Of a DNA stretch of 8,064 bases, positions 1-7,851 are shown piece after piece (within the stretch, counting starts at the first letter, position 1; each line of letters starts with the position of its first letter). The notes beneath the pieces were generated by a model that saw nothing but the letters and a program-made list of their open reading frames with translations, did no database searches and was not told the DNA's origin. The stretch covers positions 1 through 8,064 of the forward strand of contig VAYG01000158.1 of the NCBI GenBank assembly GCA_005885015.1, in the 5' to 3' direction. Position numbers and translations under genes: made by a program. This DNA comes from Actinomycetota bacterium (GTDB taxonomy: Bacteria > Actinomycetota > UBA4738).

Positions 1-450
1 AACCCGCAGAGCGTCTCGGGTCAGATCGAGGGAGGGACGGCGCAGGGGCTGGGGCTGGCGCTCATGGAGGAGATCCAGGTCAGCGGCGGGCAGGTGAAGA
101 ACGCGTCGTTCACGGACTACCTCATCCCCACGATCCTGGACATGCCCCCGGTGGTCTCCGAGCTGGTCGAGGCGCCGGAGCCCGGCGTCCCCTTCGGCGC
201 GAAGGGCGTGGGCGAACCGTCGACGATCGTGGCCCCGGCTGCCATCGCCGCCGCCCTCCGGGCCGCCACCGGTCGCGACCTGAATCGCATCCCGGTGCGT
301 CCCGACGACCTGTTGGGGTTGACGCCAGCGATTCACCCGCGCCAGCCATGGCCCGCGGCGCCGGACGTCCCCGGCCCCAAGCCCGTGCCGAAATACGTTG
401 GCCTGGGCGCGGGCCAGCAGGAGCTGGGGGGCGAAGGGGGGAAGGGCTAG
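1..450 (+). CDS. Xanthine dehydrogenase-type molybdenum hydroxylase, large (Mo-cofactor-binding) subunit, C-terminal fragment
   Basis: The 3' end of a gene that begins before the window; 149 residues remain, reading in frame from base 1 to the TAG at 448-450. The fragment shows the family's QIEGGTAQGLGLAL stretch (residues 8-21) and GAKGVGEPS (residues 67-75). In xanthine dehydrogenases the Glu of this last motif is the catalytic base next to the molybdenum. The family's usual end, IPVRPDDLLGL, follows at about residues 97-107. The enzyme family hydroxylates purines (hypoxanthine to xanthine to urate) together with FAD and 2Fe-2S subunits, which would lie outside the window. After the usual end comes an unusual tail of about 42 residues rich in Pro and Gly. 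Related hydroxylases (aldehyde oxidase, CO dehydrogenase) share the fold, but the purine gene context favours a purine substrate. The gene converges with the next one with only two bases between stops. Confidence 0.88.
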   Translation, partial: NPQSVSGQIEGGTAQGLGLALMEEIQVSGGQVKNASFTDYLIPTILDMPPVVSELVEAPEPGVPFGAKGVGEPSTIVAPAAIAAALRAATGRDLNRIPVRPDDLLGLTPAIHPRQPWPAAPDVPGPKPVPKYVGLGAGQQELGGEGGKG

Positions 451-452
451 AT

Positions 453-704
453 CTAGCGCTCGGCTGCGTTCGGTCTGGCACCAACTGCCAAGGCGATCTG
501 GACGATGTCCGACCGAACGGCGGCTATGCCGGCATCGAGCCGCGCGTCGACCCTCGTGATTTCGCCCCTGAGCCCGGTCAGTTCTTGGCGGACGCCGTCG
601 ATCTCTCGCCGCAAGGTCTTGAATCGGTCATTCGTGAGGTATGTCAGGGTCGCACCCACCGCGACCACCACGAAGGTATTGACCAGTGTCGCGCTCAGAT
701 CCAT
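453..704 (-). CDS. Small membrane-anchored coiled-coil protein, function unknown
   Basis: An 83-residue protein that I do not recognise as a named family. Residues about 6-24 form one hydrophobic segment (LVNTFVVVAVGATLTYL). The rest is a charged heptad-like helix (residues about 27-70) with regular Leu/Ile/Val spacing, as expected for a coiled coil. The likely form is a single-pass protein with a cytoplasmic coiled coil, of a kind often annotated as hypothetical. The ATG at 704 is chosen because AGGGAGGA lies four bases upstream; an in-frame TTG directly before the ATG would abut that site and is less likely. The gene is divergent from the SIMPL gene and its stop is two bases from the stop of the molybdenum hydroxylase. 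Coding is supported by the ribosome site plus the membrane and coiled-coil pattern, not by homology. Confidence 0.62.
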   Translation of the reverse strand: MDLSATLVNTFVVVAVGATLTYLTNDRFKTLRREIDGVRQELTGLRGEITRVDARLDAGIAAVRSDIVQIALAVGARPNAAER

Positions 705-707
705 CAA

Positions 708-715
708 TCCTCCCT
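708..715 (-). promoter_or_regulatory. Ribosome binding site for the small coiled-coil gene
   Basis: The - strand reads AGGGAGGA, a near-perfect Shine-Dalgarno sequence. Its GGAGG core ends four to five bases before the ATG at 704. It is the clearest ribosome site in the window and decides the ATG over the adjacent TTG. Confidence 0.65.
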
Positions 716-766
716 CGTTCGAACGGGGGAGTACGAACCGAACATGTCAAGAACCGCCGACGCATG

Positions 767-806
767 GGCCCCTTATGGAGGCGGCCCCCTATGAGATAGT
801 CGCCGC
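767..806. promoter_or_regulatory. Intergenic region between divergent genes, with an imperfect direct repeat
   Basis: Between the divergent genes at 704 and 807 lies a short imperfect direct repeat: GGCCCCTTATG at 767-777 and GGCCCCCTATG at 783-793, starts 16 bases apart, one mismatch in 11. GATAGT at 795-800 ends six bases before the ATG at 807. It matches a -10 box at four of six positions, which would make the SIMPL mRNA leaderless. No ribosome site precedes that ATG, which fits, but no convincing -35 box was found. The repeat could be an operator for a regulator of the YgeW operon. Both ideas are inference from short sequence. Confidence 0.25.
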
Positions 807-1478
807 ATGAGCGCGGGGACGAGCGACGATCCAACAGTGACCGTGCGCGGCCACGCCACGGTCCAGGTCGAGCCCGATGAGGTTCAAATGTGGGTCGAGG
901 TCTCAGCCCTCGAAGCGACCCCGGAGAAGGCGCTGGCCGAGGCCTCACGCCGCGGACAGCTCCTCCGGGATGTGTTCGAGCAGCTCCAGGTCCCGCCGGC
1001 TCGCAGGGTCAACACCGGGCTCTCGATCCGCGAGGAGCACGAGTACGAGCGGCAGCGCAACATCCTGAAGGGCTATCGCGCGGCGAGCCGCGTCCTCGTT
1101 CGACTCTCGGATCCATCCGTGGTCGGGCGGCTCATGACCGAGGCCACGGCCCGGGCCCAGGCGAGGGTCGAAGGACCATGGTGGAGGGTCGCGCCCGACA
1201 ACCCAGCGTGGGCGGAGGCCCGCCACCGAGCCGCCCGGGAGGCGAGGTCAAAGGCCGAGGCCTACGCGGAAGCTCTTGATCTGCGGCTCGGCCCGGTCGT
1301 TGCGATCGCCGAGCCCGAGATCCATTCGGGACAAGTTCATCGGTTGCCGGTCCGCTTCGCTGCGACGAGTGCTCTCGCCGAGCCGGAGCCGGATATGCCG
1401 ATCGACGCGGGCGAACTGGAAGTCGCGGCCGTCGTCGACGTCACGTTCCGATTGGAGAACGAGGCAAACGGTGGATAG
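807..1478 (+). CDS. SIMPL-domain (DUF541) protein
   Basis: A 223-residue protein with the features of the SIMPL/DUF541 family. The N-terminal strand has VRGHATVQVEPDEVQMWVEV (residues about 12-31), then a helix with ALAEASRRGQLLRDVFEQL, then a paired NTGLSIREEHEY strand and a RAASRVLVRLSDP strand. A late helix RHRAAREARSKAEAYAEAL precedes the final strands ending in AAVVDVTFRLE. Family members are usually periplasmic or membrane-anchored and poorly understood. This one has no signal peptide or membrane segment, so it is predicted to be cytoplasmic. No ribosome site precedes the ATG, and a leaderless start is possible. Its last eight bases overlap the GTG start of the carbamoyltransferase gene, so the two are probably co-transcribed and translationally coupled. 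A metabolic link to purine breakdown is only suggested by that coupling. Confidence 0.8.
   Translation: MSAGTSDDPTVTVRGHATVQVEPDEVQMWVEVSALEATPEKALAEASRRGQLLRDVFEQLQVPPARRVNTGLSIREEHEYERQRNILKGYRAASRVLVRLSDPSVVGRLMTEATARAQARVEGPWWRVAPDNPAWAEARHRAAREARSKAEAYAEALDLRLGPVVAIAEPEIHSGQVHRLPVRFAATSALAEPEPDMPIDAGELEVAAVVDVTFRLENEANGG
1454..1464 (+). promoter_or_regulatory. Ribosome binding site deciding the GTG start of ygeW
   Basis: GGAG at 1454-1457 and GAGG at 1461-1464 lie inside the last codons of the SIMPL gene. The second ends six bases before GTG at 1471, which is good spacing. It supports GTG at 1471 over the in-frame ATG far upstream at 1276, which lies deep inside the SIMPL gene. Confidence 0.55.
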
Positions 1479-2466
1479 GAAGGCGCTGGCCGGGCGGGAC
1501 TTCATCGAGAGTCTGGACTGGCCCGTCGAGGAGATCGAGGAGGCCCTAGCCGTCTCCGCCGAGCTCAAGGAGAAGTTCAGGCGAGGCGAGCCCCATCGGC
1601 TCCTCCCCGACAAGACCCTGTTCATGCTGTTCCTGGACAAGTCCACCCGGACCCGCAACGCGTTCGAAGCGGGGATGACCCAGCTGGGCGGACACGCGCA
1701 CTACCTCGACGCCGAGAAGACGCAGGTGGCCCACGGGGAGAGTCCGAAGGACATGGGGGTCATCCTGTCCCGGTACGGGCACGGGATCGCCATCCGTCAC
1801 GACCTCGTCCCGTACGAGGGCAACGCATACATGCGCGAGGTGGCCCGGCACGCCGAGGCCCCTGTGATCAACCTCCAGTGCGACGTCGACCATCCAACCC
1901 AGACGCTGGCCGACCTGATGACCATGCGAGAGCATCGAGGCGAGGACCTGGCCGGCCTCAGGGTGGCGGTGTCGTGGGCCTACGCCCCGTCCTACGCCAA
2001 GCCGCTCTCAGTCCCGCAGGGACTGTGCACGCTGCTCCCGCGATTCGGCATCCAGGTAATCCTGGCCCACCCGCCGGGGTGGGAGCTCATGCCCGAGGTG
2101 ATGGCCAATGCCGAACAGGCCGCCCGGGACGGCGGTGGCTCAATCTCCCCTACGCAAGACATGGACGCGGCCATCGAGGGGGCCGACGTGGTCTACCCCA
2201 AGTCATGGGGGAACCTCGACCTCTTCCGCGACGAGCAGGCAGCGCTGGCCGCGTCGAAGCGCTATCGGGATTGGATCTGCGACGCCCGGCGGATGTCGCT
2301 GGCCAAGCCCGACGCGCTGTACATGCACTGCCTCCCCGCCGACCGGGGCAACGAGGTGACGGACGAGGTGATCGACGGTCCGCGCTCCGTGATCTACGAC
2401 GAGGCGGAGAATCGCTTGCACACCGGCAAGGCGCTCATGGCCCTGACCATGGGCGGGTATGCCTAG
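1471..2466 (+). CDS. ygeW: YgeW-type knotted carbamoyltransferase
   Basis: A 331-residue member of the aspartate/ornithine carbamoyltransferase superfamily. Visible motifs: the carbamoyl-phosphate loop KSTRTR (residues 57-62), AHGES (87-91), NLQCDVDHPTQTLADL (134-149, with the HPxQ loop), WAYAPSYAKPLSVPQG (169-184), LAHPPG, VYPKSW (241-246) and MHCLPAD (285-291). AYAPSYAKPLSVPQG, VYPKSW and the wording around HPTQ closely match E. coli YgeW as I remember it. They differ from anabolic ornithine transcarbamylases (no SMG ornithine loop seen). YgeW is a catabolic-looking knotted transcarbamylase that does not use ornithine or aspartate; its natural substrate is not firmly known. It would transfer carbamoyl between a carbamoylated amino compound and phosphate in the cytoplasm. 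At 331 residues it is shorter than E. coli YgeW (about 396); all active-site loops remain. It is coupled to the SIMPL gene and followed by ade. Confidence 0.88.
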   Translation: MDRKALAGRDFIESLDWPVEEIEEALAVSAELKEKFRRGEPHRLLPDKTLFMLFLDKSTRTRNAFEAGMTQLGGHAHYLDAEKTQVAHGESPKDMGVILSRYGHGIAIRHDLVPYEGNAYMREVARHAEAPVINLQCDVDHPTQTLADLMTMREHRGEDLAGLRVAVSWAYAPSYAKPLSVPQGLCTLLPRFGIQVILAHPPGWELMPEVMANAEQAARDGGGSISPTQDMDAAIEGADVVYPKSWGNLDLFRDEQAALAASKRYRDWICDARRMSLAKPDALYMHCLPADRGNEVTDEVIDGPRSVIYDEAENRLHTGKALMALTMGGYA

Positions 2467-2520
2467 CCGCCATGGGCCGGTAGAGAGCTGAAAGGCGGAC
2501 TTCCTCCCGAGCGGCGGCGC

Positions 2521-2541
2521 TACACTTCAACGCCAACCGTG
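2521..2541 (+). promoter_or_regulatory. Possible promoter -10 box and leader mini-ORF before ade
   Basis: TACACT at 2521-2526 fits the TAnnnT form of a -10 box common in high-GC bacteria. It would start transcription near 2533. No good -35 box is seen 16-18 bases upstream. GTG at 2539 opens a five-codon reading frame (V-A-A-K-T) whose TGA at 2554-2556 overlaps the GTG start of ade at 2553. The site is weak evidence that ade has its own promoter rather than depending only on ygeW read-through. Confidence 0.25.
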
Positions 2542-2552
2542 GCGGCGAAGAC

Positions 2553-4214
2553 GTGAGCGACGTGAGTTTCGAGTCGGACCTGACCCGACGGTTGGCGGTG
2601 GCCCGAGGCCACGAGCCGGCCGACCTGGTCATCAAGGGCGGCCGGGTCCTGTCGGTGTTCACCGGTGAGCTGCTCGACGCCGATGTCGCCATCGCCGGGG
2701 AGCACGTCGCTGCGGTCGGGCCCGGCTACGAAGGGCAGGAGACCTTCGACGCCACCGGCCTGACGATCCTCCCGGGATTCATCGACGGCCACATGCACCT
2801 CGAATCGACCAAGTTGATGGTCGACGAGTTCGCCAGGGCCGCGCTCCCGCACGGGACCACGACCGTCGTCATCGACCCGCACGAGATCGCCAACGTGTTC
2901 GGCCTGGATGGGGTACGCGCCCTGCTCGGGGTCGCCGGCCAGATCCCGCTGGACTATTACGTGATGGTCTCATCCTGCGTCCCGGCGAGCCCGTTCGAGT
3001 CGAACGGGGCGACCGTGGACGCTGCCGACATCGCCCGATTCCTGCGCGAGGAGCCAAGGGCCATCGGGCTGGCCGAGATGATGGACTTCCCAGGCGTTCT
3101 GGCAAGAGATCCCGCGATCGCCGGCAAGATTCGGGCCACGCCCCGGGGCTCTCCGGTCGAGACCTGAACGCGTATCTCGCGGCGGGTGTCCGCAGCGATC
3201 ACGAGTGCACGACGTACCAGGAAGCGCTGGAGAAGCGACGCCTCGGTATGTGGATCATGATCCGGGAGGGTTCGGCGGCTCGGAACCTGGAAGCATTGCT
3301 CCCGCTGGTGCAGGAGTTCGGCCCCGGCAACTGCCTCCTGTGCACGGACGATCGCGAGCCGGACCAACTCCTCTTCGAGGGCCACATCAACCACGTCATG
3401 CGCAAGGCCGTGTCCTTGGGTTGCAAGCCTTACTGGGCGGTCGTGATGGCCACCCTGTTCGCCGCGCGGTATCACCGCCTGCACCAACACGGCGCGGTGG
3501 CCCCCGGCTTCCTGGCCGACATCGTCGCCGTCCCCCACCTGGAGGAGTTCAGACCGGTCCGGGTGTGGAAGCGGGGGCGGCTGGCTGCCGCCGACGGGAA
3601 GGCCATCGGCATCCCGAGCGTGGCCGCACCCGACTGGATGCGAGGGAGCGTACGGCAGCATCCGGGTGATCGGGGTCGAGGCGGGGCAGATCGTCACGCG
3701 CGCGCTCGTCGCCGAGCCGGCCATCCGCGACGGCCGCGCCGTGGCCGACCCCGGCCGAGATCTGGCCAAGATCGCGGTGATCGAGCGGCACCGCCGGACC
3801 GGCCGGATCGGCCTGGGGTTTGTCTCGGGCTTCGGGCTTCAGCGGGGGGCCCTGGCCTCCACCCACGCGCACGACGCCCACAACATCGTCGTGGTGGGCG
3901 TCGACGACGCCGATATGGCGACGGCGGTGAACCGGCTGGCGGAGCTCGGGGGTGGCCAGGTCGCCGTGGATGCAGGCAGGCCCGCGGCGGAAGTTCCCTG
4001 CCCGATCGGGGGACTCCTCTCCGATCGGCCCGTCGAGGAGGTGGCCGCCGCGGTGACGCGCATGGAGGAGGCCTCGCGAGACCTGGGGGTGAGGATCCCG
4101 GCGCCGTTCATGGCCATGTCCTTCCTCGCTCTGTCCGTGGTTCCCGAGCTGAAGATCACGGACCGGGGCCTGGTCGATACGGTTCGCTTCGAGCTGGTTC
4201 CGCTCCAGGTTTGA
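2553..4214 (+). pseudogene. ade: Adenine deaminase, broken by two frame shifts with internal residue loss
   Basis: Amidohydrolase that converts adenine to hypoxanthine and ammonia, read here in three frame segments. Segment 1 (from GTG 2553 to about 3134) has FIDGHMHLES with the HxH metal ligands (H80, H82), DPHEIANVFG (109-117) and GLAEMMDFPG (172-181). Segment 2 (about 3134 to 3650) starts at GHAPGLSGRDLNAYLAAGVRS, then has SDHECTT, MWIMIREGSAARN and CTDDREPDQLLFEGHI. Segment 3 (about 3650 to 4214) is the C-terminal domain: VIGVEAGQIVT, VIERHRRTGRIGLGFVSGFG, STHAHDAHNIVVVG, LPPIGGLLSDRP-like sequence and FMAMSFLALSV. All known active-site motifs are present. At both joins sequence is missing as well as shifted. 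Compared with B. subtilis AdeC from memory, about 8-10 residues are lost between KI and GHAPG, and about 17-20 between DWMRGSVR and RVIGV. The three segments total about 552 residues, against about 577-588 in the family. If real, the gene is inactive or makes fragments; an assembly error is the main alternative. It follows ygeW by 86 bases. Confidence 0.85.
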
Positions 4215-4814
4215 TCAGGAGCGCGGCCACGGCCGCCACCCACGCGCCCGCGAGCAGATAGCCGCCGACCACGTCGGTCAGCCAGTGCACGCCCAGATAC
4301 AGGCGCGACCACCCCACGACAAGGACGATCACGGCGGAGGCTGGGATGGCCACGTGCCGGCCGGGGAACCGGCGCGCCGCCAGGAGGAGGGCCAGCGCGC
4401 CGAACACGGCGAGGCAGTCCATGGCGTGGCCGGAGGGGTAGGCCGATCCGGTGGCGTTGACCAGCCAGTGGGAGGCCGGAGGTCGTGAACGGTCGGTGAG
4501 CGCCTTCACCACGTTCGTGAAGAGGACGGAACTGCCCAGCGCCACCACGACGCCGATCCCCGCCCGCCACTCGTGTTCGCGGACACGGCCCCCGACCCCA
4601 GCCACGTGAATCCGCGGAGGAACGCGGTCGCCCAGCCGGTGCGGTGCTCCACGATCCATCGCTCCACGTGCGTGTCGATCGCCCCGACCCATCCTGCCAA
4701 CGTCACGCCGAAGCTCAGCAGCCCGAACAGGACTCCCAGGATGAGAACGAAGCCCGCAGCCCGAAGCGACCATCCGGGATCGGTGTGGGTCCCGGGTCCT
4801 TTCGATCTCTCCAT
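4156..4814 (-). pseudogene. PAP2-family membrane phosphatase, frame-broken
   Basis: A type 2 phosphatidic acid phosphatase-like integral membrane protein in two frames. The first 77 residues (ATG 4814 to about 4584) contain TM helix 1 (about 21-43) and end in FLRGFTWLGSGAV. The second frame continues with REHEWRAG and then carries all three PAP2 signatures: KALTDRSRP (KxxxxxxRP), PSGHA, and SRLYLGVHWLTD (SRxxxxxHxxxD), among four further hydrophobic helices. The family dephosphorylates lipid phosphates such as undecaprenyl or phosphatidyl phosphates at the membrane. In relatives a hydrophobic segment sits between the LGSG motif and the WR motif; here it is absent at the join, so the lesion is more than a single-base shift. 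The last 59 bases overlap the 3' end of ade in convergent orientation. The start has only a weak AGGG upstream. No obvious role in purine metabolism. Confidence 0.8.
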
Positions 4815-4852
4815 GCCCGAACCCTAGCGGGCAGGCCGAAGTGTTCGGCTGC

Positions 4853-6277
4853 TCAGCCCGATTGGCGCGCGGACCTCGGGACGAACCTCCCCCAGCCTCC
4901 CTCCGCGTCGGCGGGGTCTCCGCCCTTGGCCACGAGCCTCCCTCGGGCGAACGTGAGCGCGGGCCAGCCGGTCACGTCCATCCCCGCGTAGGGGCTGTGG
5001 TCGGTGGCCATGTGCAGGTGGCCCGCGTCGAGGCTGCGGTGCGCCTCCGGATCGAACACCACGACGTCGGCGTCGAACCCTTCTCGCAGCTGGCCTTTGC
5101 TCCGAGACAGGCCGAACACGCGAGCCGGCGCTCCGGCGCACAGCTCGACCCAGCGCTCGGCCGAGTACCTCCCGTCGCGCACCCCCTGGTAGATCAAGCC
5201 GAGCCTCGTCTCCACTCCCGGGAGCCCCCCGGGGATCTCCGTGAAGTTCGACCATCCGCCGCCCCGGACCCCCTCCCGGCGATCCGCGGTGGTGAACGGG
5301 CAGTGGTCGGTGGCCACGAGGTCGATCGAGCCGTCCGCCAGCCCATCCCACAAGGCCCGGGTGTCCTGCTCGGTCCGCAGGGGCGGTGCGCACACGAAGT
5401 TCTGCGTCGTCTCCGCGGGCCCGGCGAGGCGGTCTTCGGTCAGCCACAGGTACTGGGGGCACGTCTCAACGAAGATCCGGGCACCTCGTGACCGGGCCGC
5501 GCGCACGGCCTCGAGCCCGGCCGCGCTGGACAGATGCACGATGTGGATGGGAGCACGTGCGGCTCGGGCCAGGTCGCCGGCCCGCCGAACCGCCTCGGCC
5601 TCGACCTCGGGGGGCCGGACCCGAGCGTGGGTGAGCGGGTCGGTCCGTCCGTCCCGAAAGGTCTCCGCGACGGCCCGCTCCACAGCCATGCCATCCTCGG
5701 CATGGACGCACACCAGCACGCCGGTCGCCGCGCCCGTGGCGAGGGCCCTGGCCAGCGTGGCGTCGTCGACCATCAATCGGTCCGGATAGGCCATGTACAG
5801 CTTCACGCTGCTCACGCCTTGACCCAGCAACCACCGAAACATCTCCTGCGCCCGATCGTCCTCCTCGGGAACGGCCGTGAGCGTGACGTGGAACGCATAG
5901 TCGACCACCGCCCGATGACTGGCCTTGGCGTGCCACTCGGCGAGCGCCTCCTCCGGGGACTCCCGTCCTGCCCCGGCGAAGTCGACCACGCACGTCGTTC
6001 CGCCGCACGCGGCGGCCATGGTCCCGGTCTCGAAGTCGTCCGCGGACCGCACGCCGCCGACCGGAAGGTCGAAGTGCGTGTGGACGTCGATCCCGCCGGG
6101 GACGACCAGCGCCCCGGAGGCGTCGACGACGTCCGCCCCCTCGTCAGGTAAGCCGGCCCCGACGCCGGCGATGCGCTCGCCCACGATCATCACGTCTCCC
6201 GGCCGAGCGCCGGCCGCGTCGACCAGCGTCCCGCCGCGGATCAGGATGTCCGGGGCTCGCCCGCCCGGGTCGCTCAC
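4853..6277 (-). CDS. hyuA: D-hydantoinase/dihydropyrimidinase-family cyclic amidohydrolase
   Basis: A full-length 474-residue metal-dependent cyclic amidase. It shows a complete binuclear metal centre: VHTH (H66, H68), the lysine carboxylated in this family in SVKLYMAYP (K159, with Tyr164), H192 in VHAED, H248 in HIVHLSS and D324 in VATDHCPF. The closing AGAPARVFGL and FDADVVVFDP segments are typical of the C-terminal half and composite domain. The family opens hydantoin, dihydropyrimidine or allantoin rings by hydrolysing the cyclic amide, in the cytoplasm. Sequence alone does not separate hydantoinase from allantoinase or dihydropyrimidinase. The context (YgeW, Xdh, Ade, purine permease) parallels E. 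coli HyuA in the yge region and suggests a purine-derived ring intermediate. GTG at 6277 lies seven bases after the stop of the PLP-enzyme gene and lacks a clear ribosome site, so translation probably depends on re-initiation from that gene. Confidence 0.9.
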   Translation of the reverse strand: MSDPGGRAPDILIRGGTLVDAAGARPGDVMIVGERIAGVGAGLPDEGADVVDASGALVVPGGIDVHTHFDLPVGGVRSADDFETGTMAAACGGTTCVVDFAGAGRESPEEALAEWHAKASHRAVVDYAFHVTLTAVPEEDDRAQEMFRWLLGQGVSSVKLYMAYPDRLMVDDATLARALATGAATGVLVCVHAEDGMAVERAVAETFRDGRTDPLTHARVRPPEVEAEAVRRAGDLARAARAPIHIVHLSSAAGLEAVRAARSRGARIFVETCPQYLWLTEDRLAGPAETTQNFVCAPPLRTEQDTRALWDGLADGSIDLVATDHCPFTTADRREGVRGGGWSNFTEIPGGLPGVETRLGLIYQGVRDGRYSAERWVELCAGAPARVFGLSRSKGQLREGFDADVVVFDPEAHRSLDAGHLHMATDHSPYAGMDVTGWPALTFARGRLVAKGGDPADAEGGWGRFVPRSARQSG

Positions 6278-6284
6278 CCGAGGA

Positions 6285-7784
<1,500 letters not shown>

Positions 7785-7798
7785 GGTGGAAACAGACA

Positions 7799-7847
7799 CT
7801 AGACGAAGGGGGCGCCCGGAGGCGCCCCCTTCGAACTCTGGTCTAGT
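7799..7847 (-). terminator. Strong hairpin, probable terminator of the permease gene
   Basis: A perfect 13-base stem (7804-7816 with 7821-7833) and a four-base loop (7817-7820). It is enclosed by an outer pair ACTAGAC (7798-7804) and GTCTAGT (7841-7847). It begins just past the permease stop. On the - strand it is followed by a moderately T-rich run (TCTAGTGTCTGTTT) rather than a pure U-tract, so it is a likely intrinsic terminator, possibly partial. It ends about 20 bases before the ATG of the PLP-enzyme gene, so it could instead set how much permease transcript reads into that operon. Confidence 0.65.
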
Positions 7848-7851
7848 ACTG

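Noticed and set aside
122..484. A 120-residue open frame on the - strand
   Set aside because: Antisense to the molybdenum hydroxylase gene, very rich in Arg, Pro and Gly, typical of a GC shadow.
1878..2483. A 201-residue open frame on the + strand
   Set aside because: A shifted frame inside ygeW with Arg/Gly/Pro-rich sequence; ygeW motifs are in the other frame.
2957..3769. A 270-residue open frame on the - strand
   Set aside because: It runs antisense across ade including its first break, and shows no domain. The sense strand carries clear adenine deaminase motifs.
2553..4214. Programmed ribosomal frameshifting in ade
   Set aside because: No slippery heptamer or following pseudoknot is evident at the joins, and expected residues are missing at both, which a frameshift signal would not cause.
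2553..4214. Calling the adenine deaminase SsnA or guanine deaminase
   Set aside because: GHAPGLSG, MIREGSAARN, CTDDREPD and the C-terminal HDAHNIVVVG domain are specific to the Ade family.
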